A stretch of 21,117 nucleotides of DNA from Bacilli bacterium. GTDB lineage: Bacteria > Bacillota_I > Bacilli_A > RF39 > UBA660. Of the stretch, positions 14,050 through 21,116 are shown in pieces. The stretch spans positions 1-21,117 of the forward strand of contig CAAETG010000130.1 in assembly GCA_900758895.1 (NCBI GenBank). Direction: 5' to 3'. The first letter of the stretch is position 1. Each line of letters begins with the position of its first letter. Below the pieces are notes generated by a model, which had not been told where the DNA came from, did not search any database, and saw only the letters and a list, made by a program, of their open reading frames with translations. The translations under genes were made by a program, and so were the position numbers.

Positions 14050-15855
14050 TTAAATTCCGTCCTTTCTTTTTAAATATTCATCAATATCTTCTGAAGAAAT
14101 AATCTCGTATTCACTTTCTATTTCTTCAAAGTTTTCTAAATTATCAACTTCTATATTTTCATCAAATATAATGGAAGCAACTGCTCTTTCTGTGCCACCG
14201 TGAAAGTATGGCTTTTCTTTACCATCTGTTGTTTTAGAAACATTAGGGTGTTTTAATATGTCATATTTAAAATCTAATATTGGTCTTTCTCCCCTAATAA
14301 ATAAAATGGCATATTGATTATCTAAAAGCCTTACTTCATCTGGTGTCATTAGTTCTCTACCACTTAATTGAAAATTAGTAGAATAACTACCAGAATGTCC
14401 TGTGCTTTTGCCGTGAGTATCAAGGTCTATTGTTTCTTTTCCTAAAAGTTCACTAACGTATTTATGGGTACTTTGTTCATTACCACCTAAATATAAGAAC
14501 TCATCACAATTTCCTACTATTGACTCCCATTGTTTTTCAAATAATGCTTTTAATTGAGCCAAGTTTTGAAGAATAATACTTACTGATACTTCCCTCGACC
14601 TCATTACTGATAAAATCTTGTCAAAGTCATCTGGTAATGACACGTTGGCGAACTCGTCCATTACAAAATGAACGTGTACTGGCAAACTTCCGTTGTATTT
14701 ATGATCGGCTAAAAAAAACAACTGTTGAAACAGTTGCGTATATAAAATACTAACAAGGAAGTTGAATGAAGTGTCATTGTCTGGTATAAGTGCAAACAAT
14801 GCTACTTTCTTTTCTCCTAGTGATGGTAAGTCTAACTCATCAGTCATTGTTAATGAGGCAAGACTTTGTAAATTAAATTTCTCTAATCTACTAGCAAGAG
14901 TAATTTGTATAGATTTTAAAGTTTTAGCAGAGCCACTTCTATAATCACGATAATATTTAACGGCAATATGATTTGGCTCTCTACTTTCTAATCTATTAAA
15001 AAGTATATCTAATGGACTCAAATAGGTGTCATCATCTTCGTGTACCTCTCCTGCTCTTAAAAGTTCCATTACCATTGGAAAGTTCTGTTCTTCTTCTGGG
15101 GCTTCATACCATAGATAGAATACTAATGCTAATAAAAGCATACTTGCTGCAGTATCCCAAAATGGATCTTGTGAAGATGAGCCTTTTGGTGTTGTTGCTT
15201 TAAAAAGGTTTGTTACCAACTTTTGAACATCATTGTCACTTTTCAAATAAACAAATGGATTATAACAATGACTTTTTTCCATATTGATTAAGTCTAATAC
15301 TTTTACTTCATATCCAGACTTTTCTAATAAATATCCCACATCTCTGACAATTTCGCCTTTCGGATCAAGAACAACAAAACTTGTGTTACATTGCATTAGA
15401 TTAGGCTTACAATAAAATCTAGTTTTACCTGCTCCACTACCACCACATACAAGAACATTTAAGTTTCTTCTATGCTTTTTACCATTTAAACCTATTCTTA
15501 CATTTTGTGTAAGAAGTTTATTATTGTTATCTGGTAATTGTTTATATTTCTTGTTTATTACTCTTGCAACGCCCCACTTTGCAGAGCCGTGTTCTTCACG
15601 CCTACGATAATTCTTTTTTGATGATAAATAAACTATGATACCAATTCCATACATAGCAAGAAATATTACTACTGTTTTTAAAGAATTAGCACATAGTTCA
15701 ATATCAAGAGGCTCTTTTAATGCTTTTGTAAGTCCCGTTAATATAGAGGATAAACCACCTCCATATAAATAGGGTGCAAATAAAAGAGCCAACCATATCA
15801 CAGGAATAATACCAATTATATAAACCCATTTAGATTTAGAGGTATCTTCTTTCAT
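14050..15855 (-). CDS. VirD4-like type IV coupling protein (CD1115 family)
   Basis: 601 residues. Two or three N-terminal membrane helices (about 10-30 and 58-78) anchor a cytosolic hexameric ATPase. Walker A GGSGAGKT lies near residues 138-145, VVLDPKGEI follows, Walker B HFVMDEFANV is near 395-404, and SREVSVSIILQNLAQL lies beyond it. These are the TraG/VirD4 signatures. The protein recruits the relaxase-DNA complex and feeds it to the channel, probably with the PcfB-like protein. It overlaps the upstream 68-residue gene by 20 bases and abuts the pilin-like gene. The acidic C-terminal tail (DNLENFEEIESEYEI) may serve as a docking surface. Complete and intact. Confidence 0.95.
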   Translation of the reverse strand: MKEDTSKSKWVYIIGIIPVIWLALLFAPYLYGGGLSSILTGLTKALKEPLDIELCANSLKTVVIFLAMYGIGIIVYLSSKKNYRRREEHGSAKWGVARVINKKYKQLPDNNNKLLTQNVRIGLNGKKHRRNLNVLVCGGSGAGKTRFYCKPNLMQCNTSFVVLDPKGEIVRDVGYLLEKSGYEVKVLDLINMEKSHCYNPFVYLKSDNDVQKLVTNLFKATTPKGSSSQDPFWDTAASMLLLALVFYLWYEAPEEEQNFPMVMELLRAGEVHEDDDTYLSPLDILFNRLESREPNHIAVKYYRDYRSGSAKTLKSIQITLASRLEKFNLQSLASLTMTDELDLPSLGEKKVALFALIPDNDTSFNFLVSILYTQLFQQLFFLADHKYNGSLPVHVHFVMDEFANVSLPDDFDKILSVMRSREVSVSIILQNLAQLKALFEKQWESIVGNCDEFLYLGGNEQSTHKYVSELLGKETIDLDTHGKSTGHSGSYSTNFQLSGRELMTPDEVRLLDNQYAILFIRGERPILDFKYDILKHPNVSKTTDGKEKPYFHGGTERAVASIIFDENIEVDNLENFEEIESEYEIISSEDIDEYLKRKDGI

Positions 15856-16042
15856 CTTTCTTCAAGCACCTTGAAAAAGGTCTTTTTTTTTCTGGAGCGT
15901 CAATGGCTTTTAGCAATACTTCATCAACTGGCTCTGTATCTTCTTTTTCTCTTAATAATCTATTTCTAAATTCATTAAGAGCATTGATAATTATGCCAAT
16001 TTCATATTTATCTAATTCTAATACTTTTATATTTTCTCTCAT
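15836..16042 (-). CDS. Small conserved-looking transfer operon protein
   Basis: 68 residues, ATG 16042 with AGGAGG eight bases upstream. The sequence LELDKYEIGIIINALNEFRN followed by RLLREKEDTEPVDEVLLKAI looks like two helices, and the Lys/Arg-rich end KKRPFSRCLKKDERR is basic. Similar small proteins commonly precede VirD4 in this element type. It lies 12 bases after the ArdC-like gene and overlaps VirD4. Function unknown. Confidence 0.75.
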   Translation of the reverse strand: MRENIKVLELDKYEIGIIINALNEFRNRLLREKEDTEPVDEVLLKAIDAPEKKRPFSRCLKKDERRYL

Positions 16043-16054
16043 CTTTTGTTCCTC

Positions 16055-16942
16055 CTATCTTTCATATTCTCTGTTTTTTTGAGTCTTAGCAATACTTTCA
16101 AAATATTGCCCCATTCTTGTATTTATATCTTCCATAGCCCCTCTAATACTTCCTAATTCATTTCTTACCTCATTTATATTCATTTGTTTTAATGATTCTG
16201 GTAAATTATCAAATCTATATGAAGATACATCTATACCGTGTTTCTTACAAACTAAATAAGAAGTACAATAACATTTAAAGTCATCTAATTCTTTATTACC
16301 TGTTTCTTCAAGACCTGCTCTTGCAATTTCTAATGATAAAGCATTAAAGATAACAGGTGCTTCCAAACCTCTACGAACATATAAAACATTATCTTCTTTA
16401 TTCCATTCTGCACCTTTTCCGTTTGGTAAGTCATCAACTGCTTTTACATCAACTGGACTTTCGTGTAAGAATGCTTTTAGCATTGTTTTATCATCATAAC
16501 TATTTGCTTTTGTTACTGGCTTTGCACTTGTTTGAGAAATATCTAACATTCTTTTAGGATAATATGATGTTGCCATACTTCCATCTGCTCTTTGGTAAGA
16601 ATCTCCCGGCTCTAATATCTTAATCCATTGAGGATTCTTTTTTACAAATGCTTTTACTTCTTGCCATCCATCATAATCTTTAATTTGCGTGGCAGTAGGC
16701 ATTTGAGCAGTAATTAAAAGTGCATTTCCCACAGAATATTTATCAAAAGTTGCCTGTGCGTCTAAATATGCTTTAAACTTTGTAGGATCAACTTTGATTT
16801 CATCAGCAGTTTTATCAATTAAATCATATAATTCTTTTCTTTCTTCATTTTTTCTCTTTACCCATTCATCTTTGTTGAACGGTTTATGATTATAATTGTT
16901 TTGCTCTTTATTAGAGCCACTTAAAATATCATCAAAATTCAT
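16055..16942 (-). CDS. ArdC-like ssDNA-binding domain protein
   Basis: 295 residues. The N-terminal half (about 25-140) matches the ArdC N-terminal ssDNA-binding domain: a KELYDLIDKTADEI helix, FDKYSVGNALLI, QMPTATQIKDYDGWQE, and the strand WIKILEPG. The C-terminal half (about 185-260) follows the shape of the ArdC metallopeptidase region. However, where HExxH would be it reads FNALSLEIARAG, so the zinc site is missing and protease activity is unlikely. ArdC proteins protect incoming single strands during conjugation and have antirestriction activity; this one may only bind ssDNA. AGAGGG precedes ATG 16942. It is 5 bases after the PcfB gene. Confidence 0.82.
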   Translation of the reverse strand: MNFDDILSGSNKEQNNYNHKPFNKDEWVKRKNEERKELYDLIDKTADEIKVDPTKFKAYLDAQATFDKYSVGNALLITAQMPTATQIKDYDGWQEVKAFVKKNPQWIKILEPGDSYQRADGSMATSYYPKRMLDISQTSAKPVTKANSYDDKTMLKAFLHESPVDVKAVDDLPNGKGAEWNKEDNVLYVRRGLEAPVIFNALSLEIARAGLEETGNKELDDFKCYCTSYLVCKKHGIDVSSYRFDNLPESLKQMNINEVRNELGSIRGAMEDINTRMGQYFESIAKTQKNREYER

Positions 16943-16947
16943 TTTTT

Positions 16948-17718
16948 CTACCCTCTTTCTTTTGATTTTTTCTTTTTTGGTGTAGGTTGCTTATGTTCTG
17001 CAACCTTGTTTGGTACATCTTTTTTACGATCAGAATTATCTAAATCTACTTTCTGCTTTTGTTCTTCTTTAATATTTTTTAGTTCTTCTCTTACAGATGG
17101 CTTTGTAGATTTAGTACCCACTTCTGATTTGTTTTTGTTCTCTGATGAATGCTCGGATGGAGGGCTTTTTTCCATCTTCGCAACATTGGGGTTTGACATT
17201 TCATTTTCCTCTTTTTGAACAGGTTTAGATAAAATGTCATCAGCAAGTTTATCTTCTGCACTCTTTTCTTGAACGCCCATATCTTTGGCACTTTTTTCTG
17301 TTTTATCTTTTACTATTTCACTTTTGATAGTAGCACCATCATAAGCACCTAAATCGAATCGCTTTACTATTCTATTTATTTTAGAAGCGTCTTCTGCTCT
17401 TACCATAATATCAACCATACCATCAAAGTTCTTATTTTTCTTATTTATGAGTGCAGTATATAAAACCCCATATCGTTTTGCTTGTTCTTGAAATGTTTTT
17501 AAATCTTCCTTTTTAATAGTAAAGACTTTTAATTCTTTACCAGATTTCAACATATTTGTAAGTGTTGTTTTACCTTTTGTTTGCTTTTTATCTTTATAAA
17601 TTGCATAAAGAAGTGCTGCTATATTTTTAGCTGCACTTCCTGTAAGTTTGAGTGCTACTTCTGTACCCTGCAGACTCATTCTAACAACACTTTCAGCAGC
17701 GTCCCCCGATGTGTTCAT
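16948..17718 (-). CDS. PcfB-like (DUF3801) conjugation accessory protein
   Basis: 256 residues from ATG 17718, chosen because AAAGGAGG lies 9 bases upstream and the product begins MNTSGDAAESVVRMSLQGTE as in DUF3801 proteins. A further in-frame ATG-type extension to 17751 has no site. The folded part (about 1-135) includes LYAIYKDKKQTKGKTTL and AKRYGVLYTALINKK. The rest is a long low-complexity tail rich in Lys, Glu, Ser and Asn, likely disordered. In pCF10, PcfB links the relaxase to the coupling protein. It overlaps the relaxase gene by 26 bases and lies upstream of VirD4, consistent with that role. Confidence 0.87.
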   Translation of the reverse strand: MNTSGDAAESVVRMSLQGTEVALKLTGSAAKNIAALLYAIYKDKKQTKGKTTLTNMLKSGKELKVFTIKKEDLKTFQEQAKRYGVLYTALINKKNKNFDGMVDIMVRAEDASKINRIVKRFDLGAYDGATIKSEIVKDKTEKSAKDMGVQEKSAEDKLADDILSKPVQKEENEMSNPNVAKMEKSPPSEHSSENKNKSEVGTKSTKPSVREELKNIKEEQKQKVDLDNSDRKKDVPNKVAEHKQPTPKKKKSKERG

Positions 17719-19048
17719 TTTTGATTTCCTCCTTTCTTTGTTCTTCTTCAAATTCTTTTACGTTCTGTTCTATTTTAGAACTTCTTTCCTCTATTCCATC
17801 ACATAAGACCACCTCCTTTCGTAATTCTTTTATAGAAATAGATAACTCATCAATTTGATTTCTAATCATTTGCTTTTCACTTGGATTTTTAGATTTTTTA
17901 TGCTTGTACCACAACTTACTTCTTTGATCTAACAAGTTATCTAGTTCTTTTTCTTTTTGTGTCTTAAACGAAAAAAATTGCTCGTAAGTTTCTAATTTAT
18001 TACTTACAAGCAATTCTGTTTGTTTTGATATACTATCCATTTCTTTTATATCTGCTCGAATAGCAGGGCTTGATTTTCTTCGTGGATATTTTTCTGGAAA
18101 GACTTTTAATAAATAACAATAATGAAGAAACAGTCCATATAGTCCTTTGTGTTTTTGCTTTATCTTTGGAGTATATCTTTTTTTCTTAACACCATATTCT
18201 TCTATAAATGGTATTCTCTTTTCTTGTTCTGTTTCTATTCTTTCCTTAATTCTTTGAATACTATAATCTTTACCAAAGTTTCTTTCTACTCTGATATTCT
18301 TTTTGTAAGGATCACGTCTTACACTTAATATGTTTTGCCCACGATAAGTGAGTTCATAGTCCATTGCCCTCATTAGATTTTCAAAGTCTTTATATGAATA
18401 CGCTTGTGCAATGGCTCTATCTATATCTGCTTTTGTTGTAGTATAGTAATTGTTCTTTTCTACATATCCTTTGTAGTAATTAGCATAATTGATTTTGCTA
18501 TTCCTACACGGCTTTTCTTCAAGTACACTTAATCCATATTCTTGACAAAGAGAATCTGACAACTCTCTTAATCTTGCATAAGTTGTTCTATTATCATAGT
18601 ATCTTTTACCATCTTTAAAACTAACGGAATTGATAACAAAATGATTATGATAATGTTTTGTATTTAAGTGGGTGCTAACGATTACTTCAAACCTATCTCC
18701 CCACATTTCTTCGGCAAGTTTCAAACCAATTAAATGGGCTTGTTCTGGTGTTACTTCTCTCTCTGCAAAACTTTGAAATGCGTGAAAACCTAAAATACCA
18801 CCTGTTTTATTGTATTGTTGTTTTGTAATAATCATTTCTTCATAAGCAGTTTCAACATTACAGTTTACACCAGAAACATAGTATTGTTTCTCTGTTTTAA
18901 AGTCTGCTTCAACGTAGTCAATCACATTATGCAAGTCATAATATGTTTCTTTTCCATAATCACTATTAAGAGTTTTTTCTATATTAGTTGTATAATCTAT
19001 AACGTGATCCAGTCTTTTTTCTATTTTCCATATTCCTGTTGTAGCAAT
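17693..19048 (-). CDS. MOBP-type relaxase, apparently starting at ATT
   Basis: 451 residues. Relaxases nick the origin of transfer and stay bound to the 5-prime end of the transferred strand. The likely catalytic Tyr is Y19 in DHVIDYTTN. The metal-binding motif is HYHNHFVINS (about 130-145), preceded by THLNTK. GFHAFQSFAEREVTPEQAH is characteristic of this family. A C-terminal Lys/Glu-rich region (about 350-445) looks like coiled coil. Family proteins usually begin M-A-T-T-G-I-W, and here that Met position is ATT at 19048. The only other option, GTG 19057, shares its first base with the AAAGGAG site. A TAG stop lies just upstream in frame. It is the first gene of the transfer operon. Function sure, start codon unusual. 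Confidence 0.9.
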   Translation of the reverse strand: MATTGIWKIEKRLDHVIDYTTNIEKTLNSDYGKETYYDLHNVIDYVEADFKTEKQYYVSGVNCNVETAYEEMIITKQQYNKTGGILGFHAFQSFAEREVTPEQAHLIGLKLAEEMWGDRFEVIVSTHLNTKHYHNHFVINSVSFKDGKRYYDNRTTYARLRELSDSLCQEYGLSVLEEKPCRNSKINYANYYKGYVEKNNYYTTTKADIDRAIAQAYSYKDFENLMRAMDYELTYRGQNILSVRRDPYKKNIRVERNFGKDYSIQRIKERIETEQEKRIPFIEEYGVKKKRYTPKIKQKHKGLYGLFLHYCYLLKVFPEKYPRRKSSPAIRADIKEMDSISKQTELLVSNKLETYEQFFSFKTQKEKELDNLLDQRSKLWYKHKKSKNPSEKQMIRNQIDELSISIKELRKEVVLCDGIEERSSKIEQNVKEFEEEQRKEEIKNEHIGGRC

Positions 19049-19063
19049 TTTCCTCACTCCTTT
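19046..19063 (-). promoter_or_regulatory. Ribosome binding site and ATT start of the relaxase
   Basis: AAAGGAG at 19063-19057 is followed by 8 bases and then ATT (19048-19046). The spacing is ideal for ATT and impossible for GTG at 19057-19055, which overlaps the site. No ATG or TTG occurs in frame nearby before the conserved N-terminal motif. Confidence 0.6.
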
Positions 19064-19076
19064 CTATTTTGGGCAT

Positions 19077-19107
19077 AAAAAAAGAGCCTACCATTTCTGA
19101 TAAGCCC
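19077..19107 (-). terminator. Intrinsic terminator between the C45 hydrolase and the relaxase
   Basis: GGGCTTATCA, loop GAAA, TGGTAGGCTC, then seven T. All 10 stem positions pair if G-T wobbles are allowed, and the loop is a stable GNRA tetraloop. It starts 8 bases after the C45 stop and ends 13 bases before the relaxase ribosome binding site, at the head of the transfer operon. Confidence 0.85.
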
Positions 19108-19114
19108 TAATTTA

Positions 19115-20122
19115 TTATTTAAACTTCATTCTTGTATCTTCTTTAAACTGTTTTCGTGATGGATTTCCTTCAACTCTATATATTCTGTTGTTTTTTAAAT
19201 CATATATTACTGACCATACCGTATCTGCACCTGTCTTTCGATCATATTGGCATATAAATCCAAACTCTCCAGACAATATATTTTTTGCTAATTCAAATGA
19301 AAAAGCATTTTTATTTTCTTTTAATGAATTATAGGCAACTTTATATCTTTCATCAGAGTTCCAGTCATCAATTCCAATATTTCTATATTCTTTCATTTTT
19401 AATGAGTTAAAATTATTCGCCGTAGCAACAAAGTTTCCGTCTTCATTTGGTCTAATTATTTCTATATTTTTAGAATTACATTCTACTATTACCATTTCTC
19501 CTTTTTTGTCTATTATTGTTAGAGTTTGTGCTGAAGCAATAGGTAACTCTTTTAGTTTTATTATTGCTTCTTCAGTTGTTTTGCATTTTTCTAGTAAATA
19601 ACGTACTAACATACCAGAATTTAATCCTGCTTTTCTTATTTTAGGATAAACAAAAGTAAGCCCTACTGCAAGTCCATATTCATTTACCCCATCTTCTATT
19701 TGAACAAATGCTGTTGTATTTCCATTAAAAGCATATCCACCGTCTAATTTGTATAAACAATTCATATATAATTTTTCTAATTCTACCAAAAAGTCACTAT
19801 TTCTTCCAAAAATTATATTATGATCATCTTTAAATGCAAAGCAAGTACAATGATTATTAAATTCAAAACAATACATACTAATTAAGAAAGTATATAAATC
19901 TTCATAAGAACTTTTTTGCCCATCAGCAATGCCTCTTATTTCCTCTAATATTTCTGGATAATATTTTTTATATATTGGTAAGCATTGTTTAGCAAACTCT
20001 TTTCTTTCTTTTGTTATAACAAAAGTGTGTTGACTACTTATAATACTTCCATTTTTATATAGTAAATTACCCCACTTGTAGCCTGCTTCATAATGACTCT
20101 TTTTAAATCTTGCGTGATACAT
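19115..20122 (-). CDS. C45-family Ntn hydrolase (acyl-coenzyme A:6-APA acyltransferase-like)
   Basis: 335 residues from ATG 20122. A GGAGG site is 12 bases upstream; a longer reading to 20206 would overlap the promoter. The family is autoproteolytic: cleavage before an internal Cys exposes it as N-terminal nucleophile. Here NNHCTCFAF matches the C-T-S-F-A motif with Cys for Ser, so C92 is the likely nucleophile. Other family marks are ..GRNSDF.., DGVNEYGLAVGLTFVYPK (the N-E-x-G-L motif) and VATANNFNS. Members hydrolyse or transfer acyl groups on amide substrates such as penicillins or peptides. No signal peptide is seen. It has its own promoter and terminator, so it forms an independent unit beside the relaxase. 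The substrate is unknown. Confidence 0.85.
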   Translation of the reverse strand: MYHARFKKSHYEAGYKWGNLLYKNGSIISSQHTFVITKERKEFAKQCLPIYKKYYPEILEEIRGIADGQKSSYEDLYTFLISMYCFEFNNHCTCFAFKDDHNIIFGRNSDFLVELEKLYMNCLYKLDGGYAFNGNTTAFVQIEDGVNEYGLAVGLTFVYPKIRKAGLNSGMLVRYLLEKCKTTEEAIIKLKELPIASAQTLTIIDKKGEMVIVECNSKNIEIIRPNEDGNFVATANNFNSLKMKEYRNIGIDDWNSDERYKVAYNSLKENKNAFSFELAKNILSGEFGFICQYDRKTGADTVWSVIYDLKNNRIYRVEGNPSRKQFKEDTRMKFK

Positions 20123-20173
20123 TTTTTTATCATTCCTCCTCATATTTTTTGAGTAAGATCTTCCTCTGACTAA

Positions 20174-20202
20174 ATGATAGAATAATAAAAAATTTAAGTC
20201 AA
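20174..20202 (-). promoter_or_regulatory. Sigma-A-type promoter of the C45 hydrolase gene
   Basis: -35 TTGACT (20202-20197), a 17-base spacer, and -10 TATCAT (20179-20174), about 50 bases before the chosen ATG. A near-consensus constitutive promoter; no operator-like dyad overlaps it. Confidence 0.75.
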
Positions 20203-20242
20203 GCAATTAAAATTTTTTACTAAAACTTTTTTAATAAGCAAC

Positions 20243-20274
20243 AAAAAAAGACTATCATTTTTTGATAATCTTTT
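20243..20274 (-). terminator. Intrinsic terminator after the HEYGH protein gene
   Basis: GATTATCA (20270-20263), A5 loop, TGATAGTC (20257-20250), then seven T. It follows the stop at 20289 by about 15 bases. Sequence is close to the terminator at 6286-6316, including flanking bases. Confidence 0.8.
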
Positions 20275-20288
20275 CGATAAATTGAAAT

Positions 20289-20750
20289 TTATATAATAGC
20301 ATTTTCCATTGATTTTTCTTTTGTAACTTTTTCACCTAAATAATTAGCAAGCTTTTCTGTAAAAAAGCTAAAGTAAGATACTCCTTTGTTTCTTTTATTT
20401 TGAAAATATGGCAAAAATCCCCATAGTGTTGATGGAATCCCCATTACTATTAAATATAATGGTCCAAAAATAAGGGATTGAATTGTATGACCATATTCGT
20501 GAACTAAAAGCCTTTTACTTAATTCTTCATCTGGTATTTTATTTTTTGTTCTTTTATCTTTCATCGGATTAGTTGTTGTAAAGACGAACATTCCCAAAGA
20601 TACACTTGAAGGAACATTTCTTTCAGTAATAATTGCACCGTGATAAAAATAATGTTTATTTTTTATATTAATTAAAAGTACTATAAATCCTAACAATGTT
20701 TGTGGCAATCCCCAAGTGCATTGAATTAATATATATATTACATTTTTCAT
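20289..20750 (-). CDS. Small membrane protein with HEYGH zinc-metallopeptidase motif
   Basis: 153 residues from ATG 20750 (TTGGAG lies 6 bases upstream). An N-terminal membrane helix (about 4-28) is followed by a soluble region with VSLGMFVFTTT. The motif LLVHEYGHTIQSLIFGP (zinc ligands H84 and H88, catalytic E85) comes next, then a second hydrophobic stretch GPLYLIVMGIPSTLWGF. A possible third ligand is E132 in FFTEKLANYLG, a gluzincin-like arrangement. The active site would sit close to the membrane. I cannot name a family. It is transcribed with the 84-residue gene upstream, cargo-repeat copy F lies just before it, and a terminator follows. Confidence 0.72.
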   Translation of the reverse strand: MKNVIYILIQCTWGLPQTLLGFIVLLINIKNKHYFYHGAIITERNVPSSVSLGMFVFTTTNPMKDKRTKNKIPDEELSKRLLVHEYGHTIQSLIFGPLYLIVMGIPSTLWGFLPYFQNKRNKGVSYFSFFTEKLANYLGEKVTKEKSMENAII

Positions 20751-20763
20751 AACTAACTCCAAT

Positions 20764-20808
20764 CTACAACTTACTATTTATTAAACAAATCACTAAATTG
20801 TAATTTGT
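20764..20808. repeat. Intergenic cargo repeat, copy F (full element)
   Basis: Inverted repeat with 9-base arms ACAACTTAC (20766-20774) and GTAATTTGT (20800-20808), one mismatch, 25-base loop. On the minus strand it ends just before the ribosome binding site of the HEYGH protein gene. Shares blocks with copies A-E in the left cargo, about 15-20 kb away across the conjugation operon. Confidence 0.6.
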
Positions 20809-20812
20809 CTTT

Positions 20813-21067
20813 TTAATCTTGACTTTTAAATGGATGTTTTAATTTATTTTTAATCTCAGTACCTATAATTCTCATAACAATTTCATATAATTTATTTGCT
20901 TCATTTTCATCTAAATTTATTTGTTTTTCAAATTTTTCTATTATTTTTTCCTTATTCTTTTTCCCTATAATAAATGTATCTTCTACAATATTATTTATTG
21001 TATTGCATCTTTCTTCATTATAGCTTGTTTGTTTTGATAATTCTTTTATAAATTCACTTTTATTCAT
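20813..21067 (-). CDS. 84-residue helical protein of unknown function
   Basis: 84 residues beginning MNKSEFIKELSKQTSYNEER and ending ..IKNKLKHPFKSQD. It is Lys/Glu-rich and looks mostly helical. The opening resembles the N-terminal helix pair of HU-type DNA-binding proteins, but the DNA-binding arm is missing and length stops short, so this is only a similarity of style. ATG 21067 is preceded by AAGG and overlaps the end of an upstream frame by 8 bases, suggesting coupling. It is followed by copy F and the HEYGH protein gene. Confidence 0.65.
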   Translation of the reverse strand: MNKSEFIKELSKQTSYNEERCNTINNIVEDTFIIGKKNKEKIIEKFEKQINLDENEANKLYEIVMRIIGTEIKNKLKHPFKSQD

Positions 21068-21116
21068 TACTTTCTACCTTACCATATATTTTTCCTTTTG
21101 AATCTAATTGTATTTG
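21060..21116 (-). CDS. C-terminal end of an upstream gene (partial)
   Basis: The frame entering from the right edge reads QIQLDSKGKIYGKVESNE before TAA at 21062-21060, overlapping the start of the next gene by 8 bases. Composition and overlap look like a real gene end, but only 18 residues are visible. Confidence 0.4.
   Translation of the reverse strand, partial: QIQLDSKGKIYGKVESNE

Noticed and set aside
19049..19057. GTG at 19057 as the relaxase start
   Set aside because: Its first base is the last base of the AAAGGAG site, leaving no spacing; the conserved N terminus starts three codons later.
20123..20206. N-terminal extension of the C45 hydrolase up to 20206
   Set aside because: It would run through the -10 and -35 boxes, adds no family-like sequence, and has no ribosome binding site at its start.
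19058..20288. Origin of transfer near the relaxase
   Set aside because: I looked for long inverted repeats and nick-site-like sequence around the relaxase and found only the two terminators, so no oriT is called.
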